From the NCBI GenBank assembly GCA_040506275.1, contig JBEVXD010000002.1, positions 496,001 through 560,000 on the forward strand: a DNA stretch of 64,000 nt. The letters are read 5' to 3'. The position numbers were made by a program, and so were the translations under genes. Positions 1-8,498 of the stretch are shown here, in pieces. Numbering within the stretch: position 1 is the stretch's first letter; each line of letters opens with the position of its first letter. This stretch comes from Thiodiazotropha sp040506275. GTDB taxonomy: Bacteria; Pseudomonadota; Gammaproteobacteria; Chromatiales; Chromatiaceae. The notes beneath the pieces are model-generated. The model did no database searches. It worked only from the letters and a program-made list of their open reading frames with translations, and was not told the DNA's origin.

Positions 1-1
1 C

Positions 2-385
2 ACCGTGATCGACACCAATAGTTGGGAAGTGATCAAGGAGATACCGACTCTGGGCCCGGGCTTTTTCATGCGTAGTCACGAGAAGAGCCCCTATGCCTGG
101 GTGGATGTCTTTTTCGGAGATGAACGAGACGCCATGCATGTGATCGACAAGCAATCGTTGGAGATTGTGAAAACTTTACGACCGGCTGCGGGAAAGACTT
201 CGGCGCATGTGGAGTTCACCAAAGACGGGCGCTATGCCCTTGTCAGTATTTGGGATCACGATGGCGCACTGGTGGTCTACGATGCCAACACATTTGAAGA
301 GATAGCCAGACTGCCGATGAAGAAACCATCAGGCAAATATAATGTTCACAATAAGCTGACACGCTCTTCGGGGACCAGTCACTGA
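2..385 (+). CDS. nirF: NirF C-terminal part (heme d1 biosynthesis), cut by window start
   Basis: The visible 127 codons are open at the left edge, so the start lies outside the window. The sequence is the last part of a cytochrome cd1-type beta-propeller (blades with FxxDGRYALVS and VVYDANTFEE). It ends KYNVHNKLTR...GTSH, a tail typical of NirF rather than NirS or NirN. NirF is a periplasmic protein of the last steps of heme d1 synthesis, the cofactor of NirS, which is encoded nearby on the other strand. The GTG at position 5 is only an in-frame internal codon. The other heme d1 genes are presumably to the left. Family assignment is good; separation from NirN relies on the tail only. Confidence 0.8.
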   Translation, partial: TVIDTNSWEVIKEIPTLGPGFFMRSHEKSPYAWVDVFFGDERDAMHVIDKQSLEIVKTLRPAAGKTSAHVEFTKDGRYALVSIWDHDGALVVYDANTFEEIARLPMKKPSGKYNVHNKLTRSSGTSH

Positions 386-398
386 AAGGGGTAGATCT

Positions 399-977
399 AT
401 GCATGTAAAATCCGCGATGAGTCTGATTGGTCTGTTGCTTGTGCTTATCTCTTCTCACGCTTGGTGCGATGAGTTGTTGATAACGCCTGACAGTATTGAG
501 ATTGAGGATGGGGATACGCTGTCTGTCAGGTTCAGCGATGGCAGGAACAGGGTACAGCTGGCTGATATTGATGCACCGGAAGATAGGGAAAATGCGAAGT
601 TTAAGTTGGATATTAAAAGAACAGGTCTTGATTTCGAGTCACTGATTGCTCTGGGTGCAATAGCCACCGGGCAATTACAGAAACTACTTGTGGGTTCAGA
701 CCATTTCACCTTGATCTACAATCCGGACAAACGGGACAGATACGGCCGCTTGATCGGGGAACTGCTGGACGAGGAGGGTATCTCCGTCAGCGAAAAGATG
801 GTGTCTGAGGGCTATGCTGTAGCCACATCCTCGAAGGACTCGAAATCGCCTCATCCCTATGAGACGTTACAAAGAGAGGCTGAGCGGAAGAAGCGGGGTC
901 TATGGGGGCTGTTGCCCAGTCAGATGCAACGTTGGGCTGGTGTTACGACAACAGATTCGCATGTCTCAGTTCCATAA
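399..977 (+). CDS. Secreted thermonuclease (SNase-like) family protein
   Basis: This 192-residue protein has a signal peptide (hydrophobic residues about 7-21, Ala-Trp-Cys near cleavage) followed by one SNase-like OB fold. The family signature is present: a DGDT turn, VQLADIDAPE, a DRYGRLIGEL strand carrying the catalytic Arg region, and the final ERKKRGLW helix. The family cuts DNA/RNA with Ca2+; export suggests a periplasmic or extracellular nuclease. A purine-rich AAAGGGG lies 13 nt before the ATG. It sits 13 bp after nirF and may be co-transcribed, but nothing ties it to denitrification. Confidence 0.85.
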   Translation: MHVKSAMSLIGLLLVLISSHAWCDELLITPDSIEIEDGDTLSVRFSDGRNRVQLADIDAPEDRENAKFKLDIKRTGLDFESLIALGAIATGQLQKLLVGSDHFTLIYNPDKRDRYGRLIGELLDEEGISVSEKMVSEGYAVATSSKDSKSPHPYETLQREAERKKRGLWGLLPSQMQRWAGVTTTDSHVSVP

Positions 978-1022
978 TAAAGACAATGCCGAACAGGCAA
1001 ATAACAACTATTGCCGGATAGA

Positions 1023-2285
1023 ATGAAAATAAAATGTTTACTGTTTATAACAACATGGATTTCTCTGCTCAGCTGCTCTCTGTGGGCAACAGAGAGGGAT
1101 GACATCGCGCTGACCGCCCGGGTTCAGTTTGGTGTGATCTACAACGATAACGACTCAACCAATGTCTTTCCCTCGGGGTTTCTCAATTTTGATGAGGGGC
1201 TGAATCTGAACAGGGCAGAACTGATCCTGGACAAGATACCGCAATCAAACATCAAGCCGCGCATCGGACCCTTTCCGGGACCTGCACCGGAGCAGGCCGA
1301 CTGGGGTTTTGAGGTCGATCTTCGATATGGTGAAGATGCCGCCATTACTTTCGGACTGGATGACGAACTCGACATCAACGCAGGAAACGACAGGCTCTAT
1401 CTATTGCCCCAGTGGTTTTTGAACGGCTATCTGCCGATGGGGGAGGGTTTCTCCTGGATAGCCGGCAGCTGGTTCACTTCAGTTGGTTATGAAATCGGCG
1501 CCCCGGTCGATCCACCTACCGGGTTTTACACCCATTCATATGCATTCGCCTATCAACCGGTTAAGCATGTGGGCATGATGGGTGCCCTGAAGCTGCCAAC
1601 AGACAGGGCAAACGGCATCTGGTCAAGCGGGTTGGGTATTGTGCAGGGTTGGAATAATCTTCAGGATAACAACAGTGATAAATCACTAATCTTTGATCTT
1701 CGCTGGCGGAGTCCCGATTTCAGAACCTGGGTCGATATAGAGAATATTGTGGGTTATGAACAGTCCGAGGATGGGATAACCGACCAGACGAGACCCTTCA
1801 ACGCAGTCAGTACAACGGGTGAAAAACTGCTGCGCCGGTTACATGCAATAACCCTCACCCACCGTTTTAATCCCGTCCACCGAGTGGCGCTGAATGCGAT
1901 CTACGGTTATCAGGAAGGGGGGGATCTGGCCGCAGATACGAACAACCCTCCAGGATTTCTCATTACCGAAAACAGTCGCTGGTACGGTGCCAACCTGAAC
2001 TACCACTATCAGTGGCATGAAGAGAGGCAGCTGGGTTTCAGGGCCGAGTGGTTGAGGGATCAACAGGGTGCTCATGCCTTATTACCAGAAGGGATCTACC
2101 GGGCCTTTACCATGAATCTCTCCTGGTGGGTCATGGATGGTCTTAGAATTCGTCCGGAATTGAGATACGATCACTACAGCGGACCCGGTAGACCTTTTGG
2201 TGGACGGGTGCCAACGGTCTTCTTCGGCGAGGAGAGGGATCAATGGATGGCCTCCCTTGATGCCACCTGGTTCTATACTTTATGA
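1023..2285 (+). CDS. Outer-membrane beta-barrel protein (OmpL-like / porin-2 type)
   Basis: About 420 residues. The ATG at 1023 gives a clean signal peptide (MKIKCLLFITT...LWA); a TTG 12 bp upstream is in frame but less likely. The mature part alternates aromatic and polar beta strands (WGFEVDLRYGEDAAI, WWVMDGLRIRPELRYDHYSG) and ends in ATWFYTL with a hydrophobic C-terminal residue, as expected for an outer-membrane barrel. It resembles putative beta-barrel porins of the OmpL/BBP2 type; the substrate is unknown. Its stop overlaps the next gene by 4 bp (ATGA), so it is translationally coupled to the prenyltransferase. Confidence 0.7.
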   Translation: MKIKCLLFITTWISLLSCSLWATERDDIALTARVQFGVIYNDNDSTNVFPSGFLNFDEGLNLNRAELILDKIPQSNIKPRIGPFPGPAPEQADWGFEVDLRYGEDAAITFGLDDELDINAGNDRLYLLPQWFLNGYLPMGEGFSWIAGSWFTSVGYEIGAPVDPPTGFYTHSYAFAYQPVKHVGMMGALKLPTDRANGIWSSGLGIVQGWNNLQDNNSDKSLIFDLRWRSPDFRTWVDIENIVGYEQSEDGITDQTRPFNAVSTTGEKLLRRLHAITLTHRFNPVHRVALNAIYGYQEGGDLAADTNNPPGFLITENSRWYGANLNYHYQWHEERQLGFRAEWLRDQQGAHALLPEGIYRAFTMNLSWWVMDGLRIRPELRYDHYSGPGRPFGGRVPTVFFGEERDQWMASLDATWFYTL

Positions 2286-3130
2286 ATAAAAAATACACCT
2301 TGTTCGGCGCCTTGCGTCCCTTTTCCCTGGTGGTAGCCCTTGCCACCTGTGGGCTAGGGGTCAGTCTTGCCGTTATAGACAAGGGTACGGAGGTTTGGCT
2401 GGCATGGCTTGTCCTGCTGGCAGGGGTGTTGTTACAGGTCGCAGTCAATCTGATCAACGATGCGCCGGATCTCTCCAATCCTGAACTGGACTCCCTGAGC
2501 CGGGCCTCCATACGCCGCAACATGAAGATCGGTTGGGTTGTCATGCTGGTGGCCGTTCTACTTGGGCTCTATATGGTTTCCATCCGGGGTTGGCCGTTGT
2601 TGGTGTTGGGCCTGGTCGGTGTTTTGGGTGCCTGGGGTTATACCGGCGGCAAGGTCAACTACAAACAGCGCGGCCTGGGCATCGTACTGGTGTTTCTACT
2701 CATGGGTGTGTTGTTGATCGGAGGCTCATACTATGTACTTACAGGTCTCTACAGTTGGCAGGTTTTCTGGCTATCACTCCCGTTCAGCCTGTTGTCTTCA
2801 CTGTTGCTGCTGAGTAATGAATTACGGGATTATGAATCTGATCGTGAAGCGGGTATCCAGACCCTGATCGTAAGGATTGGTTATCACACCGGTGTCAGGC
2901 TCTATTATGTTCTGACCAGCCTGGTCTATTTCATCAGTGCAATGCTCTATTGGGCTGAGTTGCTACCTGGGATCTTGATGTTGCTTGTGACCTCTCTGGC
3001 ATTGATCGGGCCGCTCAATCTACTCGATTCCCCAATTCTGCAACGTCAACGATTGACACCTTTGACCGGGCGTTTCTACCTGCTGTTTGGCGCAACCTAT
3101 CTTGCAACCCTCTGGATGGATCTGCCATGA
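2282..3130 (+). CDS. UbiA-family prenyltransferase (MenA-like)
   Basis: A 282-residue polytopic membrane protein with about eight hydrophobic helices. It carries both Asp-rich motifs of the UbiA superfamily: NDAPD at about residues 59-63, and DYESDREAG after SNELR at about 180-190, which bind Mg2+-prenyl diphosphate. Composition and the SNELRDYESD motif are closest to MenA-like 1,4-dihydroxy-2-naphthoate prenyltransferases. No other menaquinone gene is visible, so the acceptor cannot be named. ATGA overlaps on both sides join it to the barrel protein and the symporter-like protein. Confidence 0.75.
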   Translation: MNKKYTLFGALRPFSLVVALATCGLGVSLAVIDKGTEVWLAWLVLLAGVLLQVAVNLINDAPDLSNPELDSLSRASIRRNMKIGWVVMLVAVLLGLYMVSIRGWPLLVLGLVGVLGAWGYTGGKVNYKQRGLGIVLVFLLMGVLLIGGSYYVLTGLYSWQVFWLSLPFSLLSSLLLLSNELRDYESDREAGIQTLIVRIGYHTGVRLYYVLTSLVYFISAMLYWAELLPGILMLLVTSLALIGPLNLLDSPILQRQRLTPLTGRFYLLFGATYLATLWMDLP

Positions 3131-4011
3131 ATCAGGATATGGTTTTAAGTCTGGCGCTGCCGGTTACCTTGTTCTGCATTATGTTCAGCATGGGAACAGG
3201 GCTTGTCACCAGAGACTTCAGACTAATCCTGGAATCTCCGTCGACGGTCATGATTGGGATTATCAGTCAGATGGTTGTTCTGCCAGTGGTAGCCCTGGTA
3301 TTGCTCCTGGCACTTCAGCTTCCACCACTGCTTTTTGTTGGATTTATGATTCTCGCTTTCAGCCCCGGCGGTACCACCTCGAATATGTTTTCCTATATTG
3401 GCCGGGGCAATGTCGCACTCTCCATTACCCTGACTGCGATCGTCAGTCTGGTAACACCGTTAACCATTCCATTATTGGCAGGGCTGGTAATAGAGTGGCA
3501 GCTCGGCAGTCACAGTGATATAGACCTTCCGTTTACTGAGACCTTCGCTAAGCTGGTGGTAGTTACGCTGATCCCCGTCTCCCTCGGTATGTTACTGCGT
3601 CGTTATCAAGCCGAACTCTGCGTGAATTATGAGAGGGTGATTACCCGGGTTCCTCTTGTCATGCTACTGCTGGTCATTGCCGGCATCATTCATCAGAACT
3701 GGGTTTCTATGCCGCGGTTTCTCGATCAAACCGGTATTCCCGCCCTGATCCTTGCCTCACTGGCATTGAGTGCAGGCTATCTCTTTGCCCGCCTGGGCAA
3801 GCTGAATGAGACCGATGCGAGGACCGTTGCCATAGAGACCGGTATTCAGAATGGCGGTACAGCAATATTGGTTACAGGCACTATCCTGAACAATCCTGCC
3901 ATGACTATTGCGCCGGTTATGTATGGTATTTTGATGTTGATACCCACTTTCGCCTACATATTCTGGCTTAACCGACGGCGTATCGTCTCGCACAAGACTG
4001 GGTGTTATTGA
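3127..4011 (+). CDS. Bile acid:sodium symporter (BASS) family protein
   Basis: 294 residues with about nine or ten transmembrane helices. Two family elements are clear: SPGGTTSNMFSYIGRGNVAL near residues 79-98, and the second crossover region TGIQNGGTAILV near residues 238-249. The PGG and E-T-G-x-Q-N positions form the Na+ sites in BASS structures. These proteins move organic anions with sodium; the substrate here is not deducible. It is the last gene of a three-gene coupled set (barrel, prenyltransferase, transporter). Confidence 0.8.
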   Translation: MNQDMVLSLALPVTLFCIMFSMGTGLVTRDFRLILESPSTVMIGIISQMVVLPVVALVLLLALQLPPLLFVGFMILAFSPGGTTSNMFSYIGRGNVALSITLTAIVSLVTPLTIPLLAGLVIEWQLGSHSDIDLPFTETFAKLVVVTLIPVSLGMLLRRYQAELCVNYERVITRVPLVMLLLVIAGIIHQNWVSMPRFLDQTGIPALILASLALSAGYLFARLGKLNETDARTVAIETGIQNGGTAILVTGTILNNPAMTIAPVMYGILMLIPTFAYIFWLNRRRIVSHKTGCY

Positions 4012-4259
4012 TTGAGAGGCAGGTGTCGAAATGGATCTGCTTTCCCAGCTCGATGCGTGCGGTTTATCGTTTTCACTGCTGGGCATGGTTTAGGGCAGGG
4101 GGGATGAACTTGCGATTGGCTTTCTGATCAAGCGATCGGTTTTGTCCGCCTGCACACTACAACTGATCAGGAGTAAATAACAATACAACAATAGAACTGA
4201 TCTTAAGATTTATTTTCTATCTCTAGGGCCAGTTGGTTTTGTAATAGCAGTCTCAATCT

Positions 4260-5105
4260 TCAATCAAACAAAAAGGATCGGGTATCACTCAAAGTGCGGT
4301 GCAGCCCATGACAGGTTGCACAGATGATCACTGCGGCCTCACCCAGTTTTCTTCCAGTCGGTTTTAGTTGTTGCCGGGCCAACGCCACATCCAGCTCGTC
4401 AAGGGTTCGGGAGCTGGCGTCGCCCAGTATCCGTTGACGTGACAGCTCATCTTTGTGACAGGAATTGCAGCTCTCCGCCAGTTGATGTAGTTGCCTTCTG
4501 AGCTGTTGGGCAGCTTTCTCTGCATGGGTCCATCGGTTATCTTCGCTGGCGATCTTGATGCGGTTGACAGTTTGGGACAATGCCTCCATGTGGTTTCTGT
4601 AATTCTTCAAGACACCCTTTTCGTCGGCAATTTCAATGTTACTGAAATCCGGTGAACGGTATCTGAGTGCAGCAAGGGCCCGATACTCTCGATGGCAGTT
4701 TCGGCAGTTGCGTTGAAGCCGTGAGATCGCACTGGTTACGGTTTTGAAATCTCCCGATCGGGCTGCCGATTCCAACCGATCGGCCTCATCGAGTTCCACT
4801 TCATCTCGCCACTCCGGCACCATCTTGGGCAGCTTACGAAAATGTGCGGTGAACTTGCCTGTCCACTTCTGTGTCAATCCCAGGTTCTGTTCGTCGGCAT
4901 ACTCGTCTATGGCTTGCAACTCCCTGCGCATGGCGAACATGGTGTGGAGCCAGACCTGTCTCTTGTTCTCAGGTTTGTACCATTGTGAAAGTGAGTCAGG
5001 TAGCAGCGTGATAATGCGCTCCTGTTCAGCGAGGGATTGACTGCTCTGACATGTCAGCAGGAGGGTGAGAATGCCTACTAGCGAGATCTGTTTTCGATGA
5101 GTCAT
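4260..5105 (-). CDS. Periplasmic triheme cytochrome c
   Basis: 281 residues with a signal peptide (ISLVGILTLLLTC...LA). It has three CxxCH heme sites: CRNCH at about 134-138, CNSCH at about 213-217 and CATCH at about 262-266. The first two follow amphipathic helices (RLQRNCRNCHREY, QLAESCNSCHKDE), like the heme end of cytochrome c' / c-556 four-helix bundles, so it may be two such bundles with an extra C-terminal heme. It is the last gene of the nirS transcription unit, after the cupredoxin, and is likely an electron carrier for NirS. No specific family was recognised. Confidence 0.65.
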   Translation of the reverse strand: MTHRKQISLVGILTLLLTCQSSQSLAEQERIITLLPDSLSQWYKPENKRQVWLHTMFAMRRELQAIDEYADEQNLGLTQKWTGKFTAHFRKLPKMVPEWRDEVELDEADRLESAARSGDFKTVTSAISRLQRNCRNCHREYRALAALRYRSPDFSNIEIADEKGVLKNYRNHMEALSQTVNRIKIASEDNRWTHAEKAAQQLRRQLHQLAESCNSCHKDELSRQRILGDASSRTLDELDVALARQQLKPTGRKLGEAAVIICATCHGLHRTLSDTRSFLFD

Positions 5106-5180
5106 TTTCTTTATTTTTCAAACCAGACAATGCCATTGATCGTGTTGTTGTCTCTAACTATTTAGTAGCGATTCCTGTGA

Positions 5181-5513
5181 CTACTCTACTACGTGTACCA
5201 CACCCTTCATCTGATGGCTTTCATGGTGAGGTTCACAGATGTAGTGGTAGCTACCTGGTTTTTCGAAGGTGCGTTCTCTTATATCTCCGGGGAAGAAGTA
5301 GTCCCCAGGCTCCTCACCCAACACTTTAAACCAAGCACTGTGATACTGGCGCTTTTCATGGTTTTCCCAGCGCACGGTGGTGCCGACCTTAACGGTGATC
5401 TCCTCCGGAACAAATTTGTAGTCTTTAGTGATGACCGTAGCTGTTTCTCCGGCGAGGGTAAATGGCGTAACAAACAGCCACAACAGCAGCAAAACTATGT
5501 TTTGTCGAAACAT
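5181..5513 (-). CDS. Plastocyanin-like cupredoxin
   Basis: A 110-residue secreted blue-copper protein. A signal peptide (LLLLWLFVTPFTLAG) is followed by a single cupredoxin fold. Probable type 1 copper ligands are His58 (YHSAW), Cys93 and His96 (YICEPH) and Met102 (HQMKG). The Cys-His spacing is normal, but the His96-Met102 gap is one residue longer than in typical plastocyanins (CxxHxxxxM), and the loop has two extra His. It lies between the NirT-fusion cytochrome and the triheme cytochrome in the nirS unit. Cupredoxins often donate electrons to cd1 nitrite reductases, so that role is inferred. Confidence 0.8.
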   Translation of the reverse strand: MFRQNIVLLLLWLFVTPFTLAGETATVITKDYKFVPEEITVKVGTTVRWENHEKRQYHSAWFKVLGEEPGDYFFPGDIRERTFEKPGSYHYICEPHHESHQMKGVVHVVE

Positions 5514-5564
5514 AACAGATACCTCTGTTTCTCGTCTTCCGTTCGATCGGTACTTAGGTCGTTG

Positions 5565-8354
5565 TTACTGAGCCACTGCGTTGATCTCTGCATCAGGGTT
5601 ATCCAAACCCAGCTTATAGCCGAGTGAGACATGATGGAAGCGGCTGTTGGTATAGTCGTCGTGGATCGCAAATCCGAAATTGTAGACTGTCCCTTTTTCG
5701 ATGTTGACATCGCCGGATAGTTCAGACTTCAATTTGCGTTTGAAGGTTGCTGTCCAGTAGCCGGCCTCCTCCTTGATACTCCCCTGCAGCTCCTGGCCAC
5801 CGGTCATAATACGCTGTTCCAGGACATAGCCATTTTCAACCGCTCCGCTGCCGCTGCTGATACGCATCAGATCCATGGTTTTGTGGGCATCGAGTTCCGC
5901 CTGGAGGGCTGCATTGTCTTTGAGCTTGTCCCAGCCGCCCAGTTTTTTACCGCGCCGGCCTTTCTCCTCGACCTTGGTGCGTGACTCCTTGATATATTTG
6001 GTCACACCCTGGTTGAAGTCGAGTGACAATCCCGATGCTGAAGGATCTTCCGGGTGGCCCGGCATGGTTCTCAAGTCTTCGTGACAGGTACCCCAACAAC
6101 CTGCCTGGGCAGCGTACTCCAACTCATCGGTCGCCAGCATAAATGCCAGCTTCACCTGGTTGTCGGGATCCATCTTGCCGCCATCCACGAAGGATATAGG
6201 AACATGGTCTGTGCCTTCCCACTGAAAACGTAGAAAGAGATTTTCACTATCGTGAGTGGCCTGTACTGTAACTGGAATGGCAGCACGTTTGCCTTCTGGG
6301 GGTGTCGGCTCCGCCTTCTGTCCTGTGACCATCTTCTTGCCCATGTCGGCCACCTCTTTGTCGTGGCAGACGGTGCAACGATCACCGGCGCGGAAGGGCC
6401 GGGCACCGCCATGGTATTTGCCCACCAGGGTCCACTCCATTGAGGTCTGTCCTGGATAGAAGAGCGTGATCTGACGTTCACCGGCTTTGGACCAGTCCAC
6501 ACCGCTGTCTACATCGCCACTGGGTGATGCCAATGCTTTTTGTGGTGCAGTTGTGGTGGAGACAGTTGCAGAAACTTGCGCTTTCACTGCATTGAGTTCT
6601 GCCTGATCATTGTCCAGTGCCAGTTTGTAGCCGAGCGAGACATGATGAAAACGTGCATCGGTAAAGTCGTCATGTATGGCAAAGCCGAAGTTGTAGACGC
6701 TGCCGGGTTCCAGAGCGATGTTACCCATGCCGGTGGATTTGAGGGGACGCCTGATTTCCACAGTCCAGATTCCCGCTTCAAGCCAACCCTGAGCATCGAC
6801 TGTACCGCCGTCATTCATGATACGTTGTTCTAGTACATAACCGTTTTCGGTTTGGCCATTGCTGTTCCAGCGAACCAGGTCCATGTATTTATGCGCGTCT
6901 TTCTCTGTCTGGATAGCTGTGTCATCTTTTAGCTTATCCCAGCCACCGAGTTTCTTACCTCGCCGACCTTTCTCCTCGACCTTGGTGCGTGACTCCTTGA
7001 TATATTTTGTTACACCGTTGGAGAGGTCCAGGTTGAGACCTGCAGCACCGGCATCTTCGGGATGACCGGGCATGGTCCGCAGGTCTTCATGACAGGTTCC
7101 CCAACAACCGGCCTGGGAGGCGTACTCCACATCATCCGTCGCTAGCATCAGCGCCAGTTTTACCTGGTTCTCTGGGTCCATCTTGCCACCTTCAACGAAC
7201 GGGACTGGAACATGTTCTGAATCTTCCCACTGGAAGCGCAGATAGAGGTTTTCATCATCGTGGGCTGCCTGGACAGTGACTGGTATCGAGCCACGCTTTC
7301 CTACCGGTGGTGTCGGCTCCGCCTTTTCACCAGTAACCATCTTTTTGCCCATATCGGCGGTCTCTTTGTCATGGCAGACAGTACAACGGTCACCCGCCCG
7401 GAAAGGTCTGGCACCACCATGGTATTTGCCCACCAAGGTCCACTCCATAGATGTCTGACCTGGGTAGAAGAGGGTGATCAGTCGTTCAGGGGATCCACTC
7501 CAATCGACACCGAAGCCATTAGTCATTGCGACAGGAGTGGAATCAGTTCCGCTCTTTTGGGTTTTCATTGCGGCAATAGCCTGTGCTACAGCAACATCGA
7601 TCTTCTCCTGTGTGGCTGCTGCCTGGGCTTTTCGTCGTTCACGCTCTTTTCGGGCGTCTTCCTGGCGGGTCGCTTCAATTTCGGCTTCCACAGCTTCAGC
7701 TCTCGCAAGACCGGCTTTAAATGATTCCGGTATCGCCGACTTGTAGGCTTCGATAGGTTTTGCCCACTCCTCAAGCTCTTCCTCACTGATATCTTTATGT
7801 ACCTGTTTGTGCGCGATACCCTTATGGCAGTCGATGCAGGTGTTCCCGTTCTCCATGGCAAATACATGCTGATTGCGGGCACGAGGTTTCTGTTTTTCCG
7901 GATTCATCGTATCCCAGTCGTGACAGTTACGGCACTCTCTGGAATCCGTCTCCTTCATTGCCTGCCACACTCTTCGCGCCATTGTCAGACGATGAGCTTC
8001 AAATTTTTCCGGTGTATCCACGGTGCCCAAGATCTTGTGCCAGATTTCATTACTGGCTTTGATTTTCCGTACGATCTTATGTACCCATGGACGGGGAACA
8101 TGACAATCGGGGCATCCTGCGCCTACGCCGCTGCGATTGCCATCGTGAGCGGTGCCTTTGAATTCCTGATAGACATTCTCCTCCATTTCGTGACAGGAGA
8201 TACAGAATTCCATCGTATTGGTGGCTTCCATAACGGTATTGAAACCACCCCAAAGTATTACGCCAATGACCATGAATAGGACAGCACCACCCAATGTCGC
8301 ACCAAACGCGACTTTGCGTGAAAGTAGGCTCTTGAATAAAGACTGCTGATGCAT
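5565..8354 (-). CDS. NirT/NapC-type tetraheme quinol dehydrogenase fused to two EB_dh-like heme modules
   Basis: A 929-residue fusion. Residues 1-180 are a NapC/NirT unit: one membrane helix (about 16-38) and four CxxCH sites (Cys51, 81, 141, 173), the type that oxidises quinol and passes electrons to periplasmic reductases. An Ala/Glu/Arg-rich, probably coiled-coil stretch (about 205-265) leads to two near-identical modules of about 300 residues (about 284-585 and 619-922). These resemble the heme-binding domain of ethylbenzene dehydrogenase gamma subunits. Each has CTVCHDKE and CWGTCHEDLR; the second is C-x3-C-H, not CxxCH. It lies directly after nirS in the same unit, so electron delivery to NirS is the likely role. 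Up to eight hemes c are possible; occupancy of the CX3CH sites is unproven. Confidence 0.85.
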   Translation of the reverse strand: MHQQSLFKSLLSRKVAFGATLGGAVLFMVIGVILWGGFNTVMEATNTMEFCISCHEMEENVYQEFKGTAHDGNRSGVGAGCPDCHVPRPWVHKIVRKIKASNEIWHKILGTVDTPEKFEAHRLTMARRVWQAMKETDSRECRNCHDWDTMNPEKQKPRARNQHVFAMENGNTCIDCHKGIAHKQVHKDISEEELEEWAKPIEAYKSAIPESFKAGLARAEAVEAEIEATRQEDARKERERRKAQAAATQEKIDVAVAQAIAAMKTQKSGTDSTPVAMTNGFGVDWSGSPERLITLFYPGQTSMEWTLVGKYHGGARPFRAGDRCTVCHDKETADMGKKMVTGEKAEPTPPVGKRGSIPVTVQAAHDDENLYLRFQWEDSEHVPVPFVEGGKMDPENQVKLALMLATDDVEYASQAGCWGTCHEDLRTMPGHPEDAGAAGLNLDLSNGVTKYIKESRTKVEEKGRRGKKLGGWDKLKDDTAIQTEKDAHKYMDLVRWNSNGQTENGYVLEQRIMNDGGTVDAQGWLEAGIWTVEIRRPLKSTGMGNIALEPGSVYNFGFAIHDDFTDARFHHVSLGYKLALDNDQAELNAVKAQVSATVSTTTAPQKALASPSGDVDSGVDWSKAGERQITLFYPGQTSMEWTLVGKYHGGARPFRAGDRCTVCHDKEVADMGKKMVTGQKAEPTPPEGKRAAIPVTVQATHDSENLFLRFQWEGTDHVPISFVDGGKMDPDNQVKLAFMLATDELEYAAQAGCWGTCHEDLRTMPGHPEDPSASGLSLDFNQGVTKYIKESRTKVEEKGRRGKKLGGWDKLKDNAALQAELDAHKTMDLMRISSGSGAVENGYVLEQRIMTGGQELQGSIKEEAGYWTATFKRKLKSELSGDVNIEKGTVYNFGFAIHDDYTNSRFHHVSLGYKLGLDNPDAEINAVAQ
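5580..7505 (-). repeat. Intragenic tandem duplication of a ~0.9 kb module
   Basis: Within the NirT-fusion gene, the stretches at about 6587-7505 and 5580-6500 encode two highly similar modules. Long identical runs occur at the protein level (for example YPGQTSMEWTLVGKYHGG and YIKESRTKVEEKGRRGKKLG). Identity stays high over most of the module, which suggests a recent duplication or ongoing gene conversion. Confidence 0.85.
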
Positions 8355-8430
8355 CGCATTCCCCGTTCAGGTCACAATATTCAGGTGATACACCACAGCT
8401 GGTGTCTGTTGGTGCAGATGTTGATGAACT

Positions 8431-8464
8431 AGGCGGACATGAAGCTTGTGCTGCATGCCCGCCT
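8431..8464 (-). other. Stem-loop between nirS and the NirT-fusion gene
   Basis: AGGCGGACATG and CATGCCCGCCT form an 11-bp stem with one mismatch around a 12-nt loop in the 144-bp gap after nirS. There is no U-tract on the transcribed strand, so it is unlikely to be a full terminator. Such intercistronic hairpins often stabilise the upstream message and set expression of the first gene above the rest; that is inference. Confidence 0.4.
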
Positions 8465-8498
8465 TGTCATCAGTTACAAACGTGTAACCAGGTGGTCA

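Noticed and set aside
7797..8279. Plus-strand frame of 160 codons opposite the NirT domain
   Set aside because: Antisense to four conserved CxxCH motifs; no ribosome site.
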